A stretch of 52,319 nt of DNA from Cellulosimicrobium cellulans (lineage in GTDB: Bacteria; Actinomycetota; Actinomycetes; Actinomycetales; Cellulomonadaceae): the NCBI RefSeq assembly GCF_006539945.1, contig NZ_BJNZ01000034.1, forward strand, positions 1-52,319, written 5' to 3'. The translations under genes were made by a program, and so were the position numbers. This document shows positions 15,369 through 24,123 of the stretch, piece after piece. A model generated the notes under the pieces. That model was not told where the DNA came from and searched no databases. It saw only the letters and a program-made list of their open reading frames with translations. The first letter of the stretch is position 1; each line of letters begins with the position of its first letter.

Positions 15369-17341
15369 CGGACGCGGTCCGCGAGCGCCGCGGCCTCGTC
15401 GAGGTCGAGCCCGCGGTCGACGAGCACGGCGCGCGCGCCCGTCTCGAGCGTGCCGCCCGCCGGGATGGTGCGGGGCGAGTCCCAGGCCAGGGCCGGGCCG
15501 GCCCCGGGGTACTCGGCGGCACGCAGGAACCACGGCACCGTCTCGCCCTGCTGGACCAGGAGCAGCGTCGTCGTGTGGGAGGGGTGCTCCTGCACGAACG
15601 CGACCCACGGAGACGTGCTGCCGTGAGCGCTCTCCTCGCCAGGCCCGTGCGCGCTGAGCACGGTCGTCGAGGCGGCCGTGCGCAGGCGCCAGAAGAAGCC
15701 GCCGTATCCGGCGCCCGGGCGGCCGTTGGTCGCGGGCGAGCCGATGACGAGCGCGCCGCGCTCGGCGCGCAGGGTCGAGCGCCAGTCGAGGACCCACGAC
15801 TCGTCGTCGAGGATCCACGCGTCGAGCCGGCGGTCCTCCTCGAGCTGGGGGACGCCCTGCTCGTCGTGCCAGCGGACGCCGTCGTGCAGCAGGTGCTGCT
15901 CCACGGGGTCGACGGCGAGCGCGTGGCTCACCTGGCGACCGTGGTTGGGCAGGAGCGTCGGGCCGACGTCGGCGACGAACGTGCGACCGCCCCAGTACGA
16001 CGTGCCGTTGACGTCGGCGACGGCCATCGAGGCGCCGTAGTGGTGGCGGTGGTCGACGGGCCCGGCGTCGGTGAGCGGGACGCCGGCGAGCGTGTGGACC
16101 GGGTGCAGGAAGGAGCGCGGTGCGTGCACGGCGGGGATGCGGTCGCCCTGCTGGTAGCGGGCCAGGCGCAGGTCGCCGGCGCGCAGGACGACGGCCTCCC
16201 CGTCGGGCGTCCAGCGGACCTCGCGGGACGCTGGCTGTGCCGATCCGGCTTCGGCGCTCTCTGCGACGACCGCACCGACGGGCTCGGCCGGGGGGACCAC
16301 GCGGGCGCGGGCGACCTGGCGCGGCACGGGCCCCGTCGTCGCGCGGACCTCGAGCCGGGGCTCGAACCGGGTGGTGCGGGACGTGGGAGCCGAGTCGTCG
16401 ATGAGGGCGGACAGCTCCTTCCAGGCGTGGCGGCCGAGCTCGGTCTGCGGCACGGCGACCGTCGTGAGCGACGGCGTGGCGAAGCGCGCGAGCTCGATGT
16501 CGTCGAAGCCGACGACCGACATGTCCTTGGGCACGGCGACGCCGGCCTCGTTGAGCCCGGCGAGCAGACCGAACGCGACGAGGTCGTTGAACGCGACGAC
16601 GGCGGTCGGCCGGGCGGTGAGGACCTCGTCGACGGCGGCGTGGCCGGCGGCGATGTCGGGCCCGGCGGGGAGCTCGACGAGCTCGAGCTCGGGCGTGCGG
16701 TCGAGCACGCGGCGCAGCCCGGTGCGGCGCAGCGCGTCGGACGCGCTGCCGGGTGGTCCGGCGAGGTAGGCGACCCGGCGGTGGCCGAGGGAGAGCAGGT
16801 GCTCGAGCACCTGGGCCGCGGCGTCCGCGTAGTCGACGACGAGCGACGGCACCGCCGCCTCGCCCGGGTGCGCGAGCTCGCGGTTGACGAGCACCACGGG
16901 CGCGACGTCGGGGACGAGCCGCGCGAGCTCGGCGGCGGGCATGCGCGGGGAGACGAGCACGAGGGCGTCGCAGCGCAGCCGTGCCTCGAGCGCGATCGCG
17001 GCCTCCTCGGTGGGGTCCTCGGCGGTGTCCGCGACGAGGACGCGGTACCCGGCCGGGGCGGCCGCCGAGGTGACGCCGCGCAGGATCTGCTGGAAGACCG
17101 GGTTGCCGAGGTCGGGAACGACGAGCGCGACCGTGTTGGTCCGCCCGAGCGACAGGCTCCGCGCGACGTTGCTGGGCCGGTAGCTCAGGTCGGCGGCCGC
17201 CTGGCGGACGCGCGCGCTGATCTCCGGGTCGACCGTCGCGCGGCCGTTCATGACGCGCGACACCGTCGCCCGGGAGACGCCTGCGGCGGTCGCCACGTCG
17301 GCGATCGTCACCCCGCCTCGCCGTGTGCTCACGCTTGCCAT
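15365..17341 (-). CDS. LacI-type regulator fused to a PmoA (DUF6807) domain
   Basis: 658 residues in one open frame. ATG 17341 follows GAGGGAG. Residues 1 to about 340 form a complete LacI regulator: HTH TIADVATAAGVSRATVSRVM, hinge LSYRPSNVARSL, effector domain with VAFNDLVAFGLLAGL and VVGFDDIELARFATPSLTTV. After an Ala/Pro-rich linker (about 340-385), residues about 390-650 form a PmoA/DUF6807 beta-rich domain with FLHPVHTLAGVPLTDAGPVD, HRHHYGAS and WGGRTFV. Free-standing DUF6807 proteins accompany sugar dehydrogenases and hydrolases, but their reaction is not established. Its gene is divergent from the importer and operators lie between, so it should control both arms. The PmoA part may be an enzyme or an extra sensor. 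Confidence 0.88.
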   Translation of the reverse strand: MASVSTRRGGVTIADVATAAGVSRATVSRVMNGRATVDPEISARVRQAAADLSYRPSNVARSLSLGRTNTVALVVPDLGNPVFQQILRGVTSAAAPAGYRVLVADTAEDPTEEAAIALEARLRCDALVLVSPRMPAAELARLVPDVAPVVLVNRELAHPGEAAVPSLVVDYADAAAQVLEHLLSLGHRRVAYLAGPPGSASDALRRTGLRRVLDRTPELELVELPAGPDIAAGHAAVDEVLTARPTAVVAFNDLVAFGLLAGLNEAGVAVPKDMSVVGFDDIELARFATPSLTTVAVPQTELGRHAWKELSALIDDSAPTSRTTRFEPRLEVRATTGPVPRQVARARVVPPAEPVGAVVAESAEAGSAQPASREVRWTPDGEAVVLRAGDLRLARYQQGDRIPAVHAPRSFLHPVHTLAGVPLTDAGPVDHRHHYGASMAVADVNGTSYWGGRTFVADVGPTLLPNHGRQVSHALAVDPVEQHLLHDGVRWHDEQGVPQLEEDRRLDAWILDDESWVLDWRSTLRAERGALVIGSPATNGRPGAGYGGFFWRLRTAASTTVLSAHGPGEESAHGSTSPWVAFVQEHPSHTTTLLLVQQGETVPWFLRAAEYPGAGPALAWDSPRTIPAGGTLETGARAVLVDRGLDLDEAAALADRVR

Positions 17342-17448
17342 CGTTCTCCCTCGAGTCGTGGTCCGCGCGTCGCGGGCACGCACGGCAGCGTGGTGCCCGC
17401 GCTCGCCGGGGTCGGCCGGTGCTGCGCGATGACCTGACGGTACACCAT

Positions 17449-17499
17449 GGGAAACCGGTTCCACATGTGCTACGGTCCTCACCCAGCAACCGGTTTCCC
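17449..17499. promoter_or_regulatory. paired LacI-type operators between divergent genes
   Basis: GGGAAACCGGTTCC (17449-17462) and CAACCGGTTTCCC (17487-17499) are nearly reverse complements of each other, centred on AACCGGTT, with centres about 37 bp apart. They lie between the LacI-PmoA gene and the importer operon and are the natural binding sites of that regulator. No convincing -35/-10 pair was assigned. Confidence 0.65.
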
Positions 17500-17582
17500 C
17501 TCGACGGGGGAACGCAGGACTACCGATCGACGACGACCGGAGGGTGACGGATGACCGGCACGAGGTGCGAGGAGGGTCTCGC

Positions 17583-18506
17583 ATGGCGGTGACCGAGCTC
17601 GCGAGAGGGACCGCCACGCGGCGGCCCGGACGCAAGAAGGGGGACGGGAGGGTCGCAGCGCTCTTCCTCGCCCCCTGGTTCGTGGGCCTCGCGCTCATCA
17701 CGGCGGGCCCCATGGTCGCGTCGCTGTACCTGTCCTTCACGGACTACAACCTGCTCCAGGCTCCGAGCTGGATCGGGTGGGACAACTACGAGCGGATGTT
17801 CGCCGACCCGCGGCTGCTCAACTCGCTCCAGGTGACGTTCACGTACGTGTTCGTCTCCGTGCCGCTCCAGCTCGCGGCCGCGCTCGGCCTCGCGCTCCTG
17901 CTCGACAAGGGCCTGCGCGGGCTGGCGGTCTACCGCTCGATCTACTACCTGCCCTCGCTGCTCGGCGGGAGCGTGGCGATCGCGATCCTGTGGCGCCAGG
18001 TCTTCGGCGCGGACGGTCTCGTCAACCAGGTCCTGGCGCTCGTCGGGATCGAGGGGCAGGGCTGGGTCTCGCACCCCGACTACGCGCTGGGCACGCTCGT
18101 CGCCCTCAACGTGTGGACCTTCGGGGCTCCGATGATCATCTTCCTCGCCGGGCTGCGCCAGATCCCGCGCATGTACTACGAGGCGGCCTCGATCGACGGC
18201 GCCGGCCGGTGGCGCCAGTTCCGCTCGATCACGGTGCCGATGCTCACGCCGATCATCTTCTTCAACCTCGTGCTCCAGCTCATCAACGCGTTCCAGTCGT
18301 TCACGCAGGCGTTCGTCGTGAGCGGCGGGACCGGTGGGCCGGCCGACTCGACGATGTTCTACACGCTCTACCTCTACCTCAAGGGCTTCGGCTCGCTCGA
18401 GATGGGCTACGCGTCGGCGATGGCCTGGTTCCTGCTCCTGATCATCGGCGGGATGACGTTCGTCAACTTCCTCGCCTCGAAGTACTGGGTCTTCTACGAT
18501 GACTGA
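17583..18506 (+). CDS. carbohydrate ABC transporter permease, MalF/UgpA type
   Basis: 307 residues. ATG 17583 has GGAGG 8 nt upstream; an in-frame GTG at 17544 would add 13 residues and lacks as good a site. About six membrane spans begin at VAALFLAPWFVGLALITAGP. The EAA coupling motif is EAASIDGAGRWRQFRSITVP. It pairs with the next gene (8-nt overlap) and the binding protein at 19577. No dedicated ATPase lies in the operon, so a shared MsiK-type ATPase elsewhere is expected, as is common in actinobacteria. Confidence 0.93.
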   Translation: MAVTELARGTATRRPGRKKGDGRVAALFLAPWFVGLALITAGPMVASLYLSFTDYNLLQAPSWIGWDNYERMFADPRLLNSLQVTFTYVFVSVPLQLAAALGLALLLDKGLRGLAVYRSIYYLPSLLGGSVAIAILWRQVFGADGLVNQVLALVGIEGQGWVSHPDYALGTLVALNVWTFGAPMIIFLAGLRQIPRMYYEAASIDGAGRWRQFRSITVPMLTPIIFFNLVLQLINAFQSFTQAFVVSGGTGGPADSTMFYTLYLYLKGFGSLEMGYASAMAWFLLLIIGGMTFVNFLASKYWVFYDD

Positions 18507-19476
18507 CACCACGCACCCCGCCACGGGGATCCCCACCGATGCCGCCGTCCCCGAGGACGCGGCCCCCGGCGCCCGCTCCCGGTCGACGCTCTCCCAGCTC
18601 GCGGCCGACGCGCCGCCCACCGCCCCGCGACCCCGGCGCCGTGCGCAGTCGGCCCGGGCCCGGTCCGTGCTCAAGCACGTGCTGCTCATCGCGTTCGGGC
18701 TCGTCATGCTGTATCCGCTGCTCTGGATGCTCGCGAGCTCGTTCAAGCCCTCGGCGCTGATCTTCCGCGAGCCGGGCCTCATCCCGTCGGCGGTCGACCT
18801 CGGCAACTACACCGACGGGTGGAACGCGCTCACCCACCCGTTCGGCCACTACCTGCTCAACTCCGCGGTCGTGGTGCTCGGCTCGGTGCTGGGCAACCTC
18901 GTCTCGTGCTCGCTCGCCGCCTACGCGTTCGCCCGGCTCCAGTTCCGGGGCCGCGGGGTCTGGTTCGCGATCATGCTCATGTCGATCATGCTGCCGATCC
19001 ACGTCGTGATCGTGCCGCAGTACGTGCTGTTCTCCTCGCTCGAGTGGATCAACACGTTCCTGCCGCTCATCGTGCCCAAGCTGCTCGCGACCGACGCCTT
19101 CTTCATCTTCCTCATGGTCCAGTTCTTCCGCGGGATCCCCAAGGAGCTGGACGAGGCCGCGCGGCTCGACGGCTGCGGCCACGGCCGGATCTACCTGCGC
19201 ATCATGATGCCGCTCGCGCTCCCGGCGCTCGCGACGACGGCGATCTTCACCTTCATCTGGACCTGGAACGACTTCTTCAGCCAGCTCATCTTCCTGACCA
19301 AGCCGGACATGTACACGGTCCCGATCGCGCTGCGCACCTTCGTCGACGCCACGGGCCAGAGCTCGTGGGGGCCGATGTTCGCCATGTCGATCGTCTCCCT
19401 GGTCCCCGTGTTCCTCGTCTTCCTCTTCGGTCAGAAGTACCTCGTCAAGGGCATCGCCACGACGGGGATCAAGTAG
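18499..19476 (+). CDS. carbohydrate ABC transporter permease, MalG/UgpE type
   Basis: 325 residues, overlapping the first permease by 8 nt. A long cytoplasmic N-terminal tail (about 55 residues, Ala/Arg-rich) precedes the first span (VLKHVLLIAFGLVMLYPLLW). The EAA motif is DEAARLDGCGHGRIYLRIMM. The C-terminus LVKGIATTGIK is typical of MalG-like subunits. It forms the inner-membrane channel with the upstream permease. Confidence 0.93.
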   Translation: MTDTTHPATGIPTDAAVPEDAAPGARSRSTLSQLAADAPPTAPRPRRRAQSARARSVLKHVLLIAFGLVMLYPLLWMLASSFKPSALIFREPGLIPSAVDLGNYTDGWNALTHPFGHYLLNSAVVVLGSVLGNLVSCSLAAYAFARLQFRGRGVWFAIMLMSIMLPIHVVIVPQYVLFSSLEWINTFLPLIVPKLLATDAFFIFLMVQFFRGIPKELDEAARLDGCGHGRIYLRIMMPLALPALATTAIFTFIWTWNDFFSQLIFLTKPDMYTVPIALRTFVDATGQSSWGPMFAMSIVSLVPVFLVFLFGQKYLVKGIATTGIK

Positions 19477-19483
19477 CTCCTCC

Positions 19484-19509
19484 GGCCCGCGGGCACCCGC
19501 CCGCGGGCC
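19484..19509 (+). terminator. intercistronic hairpin between permease and binding protein
   Basis: A perfect 11-bp stem (19484-19494 with 19499-19509), loop ACCC, 7 nt past the permease stop. A second smaller hairpin follows (about 19514-19531). With no T-run it may act as an mRNA processing or stability element that sets transporter subunit ratios rather than as a full terminator. Confidence 0.5.
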
Positions 19510-19576
19510 ACCCGGTGCCGACCGGCACCGCTCCGCACGACAGAACGACGACGTCCCGTCACGCACAAGGAGAGTC

Positions 19577-20923
19577 ATGAACACCTCGATCCACCGCTCG
19601 CGCCGGATCGGCGCACGCCGCACGGCGCTGGCCGCCGCACTGACCGTCGGTGCCCTCGCCCTGACCGCCTGCGGCGGCGACGGCGGCGTCGCGAACCCGG
19701 GCGGCGACGACGAGTCGTCGTCCGCGGAGTCCGGGCCGGTCCAGATCCGCTTCTCGTGGTGGGGCTCGGACACGCGCCACCAGACGACGCAGCAGATCAT
19801 CGACCTCTTCGAGGAGGAGAACCCCGACATCACGGTCGTCGCCGACTACACCGACTGGGGCGGGTACTGGGACAAGCTCGCGACCTCCGTCGCGGCCGGC
19901 GACGCACCCGACGTCATCACGCAGGAGGAGCGCTACCTCGCGGACTACGCCTCGCGCGGCGTCCTCGCGGACCTCGGGGAGCTCGACATCGACACGAGCT
20001 CGATCGACGAGTCGGTCGTGGGCTCGGGCGAGACGGGCGGGGCGCTCTACGGCATCCCCACCGGCGTCAACGCCTACGCGGTGCTCGCCGACCCGCAGGT
20101 GTTCGCCGACGCCGGTGTCGAGGTGCCTGACGACGCCACGTGGACGTGGGAGGACTACGTCGAGGTCTCGAACGCGGTGACCGCGGGGTCGGCCGACGGC
20201 ATCTACGGCACCCAGGACTACGGCTTCAACGAGGCCGGGCTGTCGATCCTCGCGCGTCAGCGCGGCGAGGCCCTGTACACGCCCGAGGGCGAGCTCGGCG
20301 TCTCCGCGGAGACCGTCGCGGACTTCTTCCAGCTCTCCCTCGATCTCCAGGCGGGCGGCGGCCAGCCCGACGCCGCGCGGTCCGTCGAGCTCGAGGGCGC
20401 CGGCCCGGAAGGCTCGCTCCTCGGGACCAACCAGGGCGCCATGGGCATGTGGTGGACCAACCAGCTCGGCGCCATCAGCACCGCGTCGGGTCGCGACCTG
20501 GAGCTCCTGCGCCTTCCGGGCGAGTCCGAGGGTGAGCGCACGGGCATGTACTTCAAGCCCGCGATGTACTACTCGGTCGCCAAGACGTCCGAGCACCCCG
20601 AGGCGGCTGCCAAGTTCGTGGACTTCCTGCTCAACGACCCCGAGGCCGGCGCGCTCATGCTCTCCGACCGCGGCCTGCCCGCGAACACGGAGGTGCGCGC
20701 GGCCGTCAAGGACAGCCTCTCCCCGGCCGACAAGCAGGCCGCGGACTTCCTCGAGGCGCTCGGCGCCGACGTCGTGGACGGCCCGCCCGTCCCGCCGCAG
20801 GGCGCCGGCGACGTCGTCGAGATCCTCAAGCGCATCAACACCGAGGTGCTGTTCGAGCAGAAGTCTCCGCAGGACGCTGCGACGCAGTTCCTCGACGAGG
20901 TGGGCGCGGCCATCGGGCAGTAG
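19577..20923 (+). CDS. extracellular sugar-binding lipoprotein, solute-binding family 1
   Basis: 448 residues. AAGGAGAG precedes ATG 19577. Signal peptide with lipobox LTAC (Cys about 32), then a Gly/Asp/Ser linker. The mature domain starts VQIRFSWWGSDTRHQTTQQI, with TDWGGYWDKLATSVAAGDAP, AMGMWWTNQ and a C-terminal AATQFLDEVGAAIG, all as in MalE/UgpB-like oligosaccharide-binding proteins. It delivers substrate to the two upstream permeases. A strong hairpin follows the gene, so MocA and UxaA downstream are probably transcribed at a lower level. Confidence 0.93.
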   Translation: MNTSIHRSRRIGARRTALAAALTVGALALTACGGDGGVANPGGDDESSSAESGPVQIRFSWWGSDTRHQTTQQIIDLFEEENPDITVVADYTDWGGYWDKLATSVAAGDAPDVITQEERYLADYASRGVLADLGELDIDTSSIDESVVGSGETGGALYGIPTGVNAYAVLADPQVFADAGVEVPDDATWTWEDYVEVSNAVTAGSADGIYGTQDYGFNEAGLSILARQRGEALYTPEGELGVSAETVADFFQLSLDLQAGGGQPDAARSVELEGAGPEGSLLGTNQGAMGMWWTNQLGAISTASGRDLELLRLPGESEGERTGMYFKPAMYYSVAKTSEHPEAAAKFVDFLLNDPEAGALMLSDRGLPANTEVRAAVKDSLSPADKQAADFLEALGADVVDGPPVPPQGAGDVVEILKRINTEVLFEQKSPQDAATQFLDEVGAAIGQ

Positions 20924-20953
20924 CCCCGCCGTGGCGTCCCGCCACCCCTGACC

Positions 20954-20991
20954 GGCCGGGCCGGTCCGTCGCCCCACGGACCGGCCCGGCC
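20954..20991 (+). terminator. strong hairpin after the binding-protein gene
   Basis: A perfect 16-bp GC-rich stem (20954-20969 with 20976-20991), loop CGCCCC, 31 nt past the stop at 20923. It probably causes partial termination before the MocA/UxaA pair. Confidence 0.7.
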
Positions 20992-21075
20992 AGGCCCGAC
21001 GAGGACTCGCACCGGCACGACCCCCAGACCGTCGCACAGACCCCGCGCCCAGGACCCCGAGAGGACCGCAGACCC

Positions 21076-22500
21076 GTGCACCACCCCAGCACCACCCCGA
21101 CCGAGACCGCGACGCCCCGCCGCCCCCGGCGCTACGCCGTCGCCGGCACCGGGCACCGCGCCCGCATGTTCGTCGACGCGCTGCTCGGTGAGCACCGCGA
21201 GGACGGTCACCTGGTCGCGTGGTGCGAGCCCAACCCGGTGCGCGCCGCCTGGTACGACCGTCGCCTCGAGGCCGCGGGCCTCGGTCCGCTGCCGCGCTAC
21301 GAGCCGTCCGACCTCGGCCGGATGCTCGCCGAGCAGGCCGTGGACGCGCTGGTCGTGACGACGCCCGACCACGCCCACGCGGACTACGTCGTCGCGGCGC
21401 TCGGGGCCGGTGTCGACGTCGTGTGCGAGAAGCCGCTCACGACCGACGCGGCCGGGATGGCGCGCATCCGCGCGGCCGCCGAGCGCTCGTCGGCCACGCT
21501 CACCGTGACCTTCAACTACCGGTACTCGCCGCGCAACACCGCGCTGCGGCGCGTGATCGCCTCGGGCGAGATCGGCGACGTCGTCTCGGTGCACTTCGAG
21601 TGGCTGCTCGACACGGTCCACGGCGCCGACTACTTCCGGCGCTGGCACCGCGACAAGGCCGCCTCGGGCGGGCTCGCCGTGCACAAGGCGAGCCACCACT
21701 TCGACCTCGTCAACTGGTGGCTCGACGACGTCCCCGAGACCGTCGTCGCGCGCGGCGGCCTCCGCTTCTACGGCGACGACGGCGCCGGGCGGCCCCCGGG
21801 GGACCGGCCCGGCCTCGGGCGCGACGCCGCGCCGGACGACCCGTTCGGCATCGACCTCGCCGGGGACGACACGCTGCGCGCGCTCTACCTCGACGCGGAG
21901 TCCGAGGACGGCTACGTGCGCGACCGCGACGTGTTCGCGCCCGGCGTCACCATCGAGGACACGATCGGCGCGCTCGTCGGCTACCGCCGCGGCGCGACCC
22001 TTACCTATGCCCTCACCGCGCACAGCCCCTGGGAGGGGTACCGCGTCGCGGTCAACGGCACGCGCGGCCGGGTCGAGCTCGACGTCGTCGAGCGCGCCCA
22101 CGTCGAGTCCGGGCACGCCGCCGAGGCCCTCGGGCCCGACGGCAAGAGGCGCCCGGTCGTGGACCCGAGCGCCGTGCACGACCCCGGTGCGGGCGACGTG
22201 CGACCCTACGGTGCGCGGCTCGTCGTGCAGCGGCACTGGGAGCAGGCGCGCGAGGTCGTCATCGAGGAGGGCGAGGGCTCGCACGGGGGCGGCGACCGCC
22301 TGCTCCTCTCCGACGTCTTCCGGGGGGCGGGCGAGGACCCTCTCGCCCGCGCGGCGGGCTACGTCGACGGCCTGCGCAGCGTCGCCGTCGGCGTCGCCGC
22401 GAACCGCTCGCTCGAGACGGGGCAGGTCGTGCGGACCGCCGACCTCGGCGTGTCGCTCGAGCGTGCCGCGGCACCCCGACCCGAGGCGGTGCCGTCATGA
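21076..22500 (+). CDS. Gfo/Idh/MocA family oxidoreductase
   Basis: 474 residues from GTG 21076, with GAGAGGA upstream. It is longer than the usual 330-390 residues. The Rossmann start is RRYAVAGTGHRARMFVDALL. Then come VVTTPDHAHADYVVAAL and catalytic CEKPLTTD. The middle has NYRYSPRNTALRR and GGLAVHKASHHFDLVNWWL (His). An extra insertion near residues 235-290 (charged, Asp/Gly-rich) accounts for part of the added length and matches the subgroup that works on larger glycosides. It overlaps uxaA by 4 nt, so its product is likely passed to the dehydratase. Confidence 0.88.
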   Translation: MHHPSTTPTETATPRRPRRYAVAGTGHRARMFVDALLGEHREDGHLVAWCEPNPVRAAWYDRRLEAAGLGPLPRYEPSDLGRMLAEQAVDALVVTTPDHAHADYVVAALGAGVDVVCEKPLTTDAAGMARIRAAAERSSATLTVTFNYRYSPRNTALRRVIASGEIGDVVSVHFEWLLDTVHGADYFRRWHRDKAASGGLAVHKASHHFDLVNWWLDDVPETVVARGGLRFYGDDGAGRPPGDRPGLGRDAAPDDPFGIDLAGDDTLRALYLDAESEDGYVRDRDVFAPGVTIEDTIGALVGYRRGATLTYALTAHSPWEGYRVAVNGTRGRVELDVVERAHVESGHAAEALGPDGKRRPVVDPSAVHDPGAGDVRPYGARLVVQRHWEQAREVVIEEGEGSHGGGDRLLLSDVFRGAGEDPLARAAGYVDGLRSVAVGVAANRSLETGQVVRTADLGVSLERAAAPRPEAVPS

Positions 22501-24047
22501 CCGCGGCCGCGCGCACGGCCGACACGCCACTGCTCGTCCTGCGGCCCGAGGACGACGTCGCCGTCGCGACGCGCGACCTCTCGGCCGGGGACGTCGTCGA
22601 TCGCCCCGGGGGCGGGACGGTCGCCGTGCTCGACGCGGTCCCGCGCGGGCACAAGGTCGCGCTGCGGGACGTCCCCGCGGGCGGTCCCGTGCGCAAGTAC
22701 GGGCAGGTGATCGGCGTCGCGACGCGCGACGTCCGCGCCGGCGAGCACGTGCACACGCAGAACCTCGGGTACGCGCCGGGGGAGCGCGAGCACGAGCTCG
22801 CCACGGTGCGGACCAGGCTGGCGGCGCCGCCCGGACCGCGCCCGACGTTCCGCGGCTACCGCCGCGCCAACGGCGCGGTCGGCACGCGCAGCTACGTCGC
22901 GATCCTCACGTCGGTCAACTGCTCCGCGAGCACGGCCCGCATGATCGCCGACCAGTTCCGCGGCCTCGCGCTCGACGCCTACGACGACGTCCACGGCGTC
23001 GTCGCCCTCACGCACCAGTCGGGGTGCGGGCTCGTGCCGACGAGCGAGGGCGCCCAGGTGCTCCTGCGCACTCTGCGCGGGTACGCGGCCCACCCCAACG
23101 TCACGGGCGTCCTCGTGCTCGGCCTCGGCTGCGAGATGATCGCCGTCGACACCGTGCTCGCCGGGGCCGACCTCTCGCCCGACACCGTCGTGCGCACGCT
23201 GACCATCCAGGACACCGGCGGGGTGCGGGCCACCGTCCGCGCGGGCGTCGAGGCGGTGCGCGAGATGGTGGAGGAGATCGACGCGCGCTGGGAGCGCACC
23301 GACTGCGACGTCGCCGACCTCGTGCTGGGGCTCAACTGCGGCGGGTCCGACGGCTACTCCGGCATCACCGCGAACCCCGCGCTCGGGATCGCGTCCGACC
23401 GCCTCGTCGCGTACGGCGGCACGTCGGCGCTCGCGGAGACGCCCGAGGTGTTCGGCGCCGAGCACCTGCTCACGCGGCGGGCGGTCACGCCCGAGGTCGG
23501 GCAGCGCCTGCTCGACCGGCTCGAGTGGTGGCAGGGCTACGCCGCAGCCGGGGGAGGGACGCTCGACAACAACCCGTCGCCCGGCAACAAGGCCGGCGGC
23601 CTGACGACGATCCTCGAGAAGTCGCTCGGCGCCGTCGCCAAGGGCGGGCAGGCCGACCTCGCCGCGGTGCACGAGTACGCCGAGCCGCTGGACACGCGGG
23701 GCTTCGTCTTCATGGACACCCCCGGCTACGACCCCGTCTCCGTCACGGGCCTCGTCGCGGGCGGGGCGACCGTCGTGTGCTTCACGACGGGCCGGGGCTC
23801 CGTGTTCGGCTGCAAGCCGACCCCGAGCATCAAGCTCGGGACCAACAGCGAGCTCTTCGCGCGCATGGGCGACGACGTGGACATCGACTGCGGGAGGATC
23901 GTCGACGGCGTCGCGACCCTCGAGGAGGTGGGCGACGAGATCTTCGCGCGCATCCTCGCCGTCGCCTCGGGGGAGCAGACGGCGAGCGAGGAGCTCGACC
24001 TCGGCGGCGAGGAGTTCGTCCCGTGGCAGCTCGGCACGGTCACCTGA
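22497..24047 (+). CDS. uxaA: altronate dehydratase family protein
   Basis: 516 residues. ATG 22497 overlaps the MocA stop (ATGA). An N-terminal SAF domain (about 1-90, with GHKVALRDVPAGGPVRKYGQ and ending HTQNLGY) is joined to the large UxaA/GarD catalytic part: GYRRANGAVGTRSYVAIL, LTHQSGCG, LGLGCEM, LNCGGSDGYSGITANPALG, SPGNKAGGLTTILEKSLGA. Full-length UxaA dehydrates D-altronate to 2-keto-3-deoxygluconate with Fe/Mn. No uxaB or uxaC is nearby, so the upstream MocA enzyme may make the aldonate substrate and the true substrate may be another hexonate. Family is certain, substrate less so. Confidence 0.9.
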   Translation: MTAAARTADTPLLVLRPEDDVAVATRDLSAGDVVDRPGGGTVAVLDAVPRGHKVALRDVPAGGPVRKYGQVIGVATRDVRAGEHVHTQNLGYAPGEREHELATVRTRLAAPPGPRPTFRGYRRANGAVGTRSYVAILTSVNCSASTARMIADQFRGLALDAYDDVHGVVALTHQSGCGLVPTSEGAQVLLRTLRGYAAHPNVTGVLVLGLGCEMIAVDTVLAGADLSPDTVVRTLTIQDTGGVRATVRAGVEAVREMVEEIDARWERTDCDVADLVLGLNCGGSDGYSGITANPALGIASDRLVAYGGTSALAETPEVFGAEHLLTRRAVTPEVGQRLLDRLEWWQGYAAAGGGTLDNNPSPGNKAGGLTTILEKSLGAVAKGGQADLAAVHEYAEPLDTRGFVFMDTPGYDPVSVTGLVAGGATVVCFTTGRGSVFGCKPTPSIKLGTNSELFARMGDDVDIDCGRIVDGVATLEEVGDEIFARILAVASGEQTASEELDLGGEEFVPWQLGTVT

Positions 24048-24087
24048 CCCCGTCGCCGGCCACCCCCCGGCCCCGACCGACGGCTGT

Positions 24088-24116
24088 TCTGACGACCGTC
24101 GGCTGCGTGACATGAT
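24088..24116 (+). promoter_or_regulatory. candidate leaderless promoter of the FabH-like gene
   Basis: TCTGAC (24088-24093), a 17-nt spacer and CATGAT (24111-24116) would start transcription near 24124, at the in-frame ATG. The -10 would contain the upstream ATG 24112, arguing for the shorter start. Confidence 0.3.
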
Positions 24117-24123
24117 CGACCAC

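Noticed and set aside
17434-17476. Promoter of the MalF-type operon (CTGACG or TACGGT hexamers)
   Set aside because: No pair with 16-18 nt spacing and adequate match on either strand; only the operators are reported.
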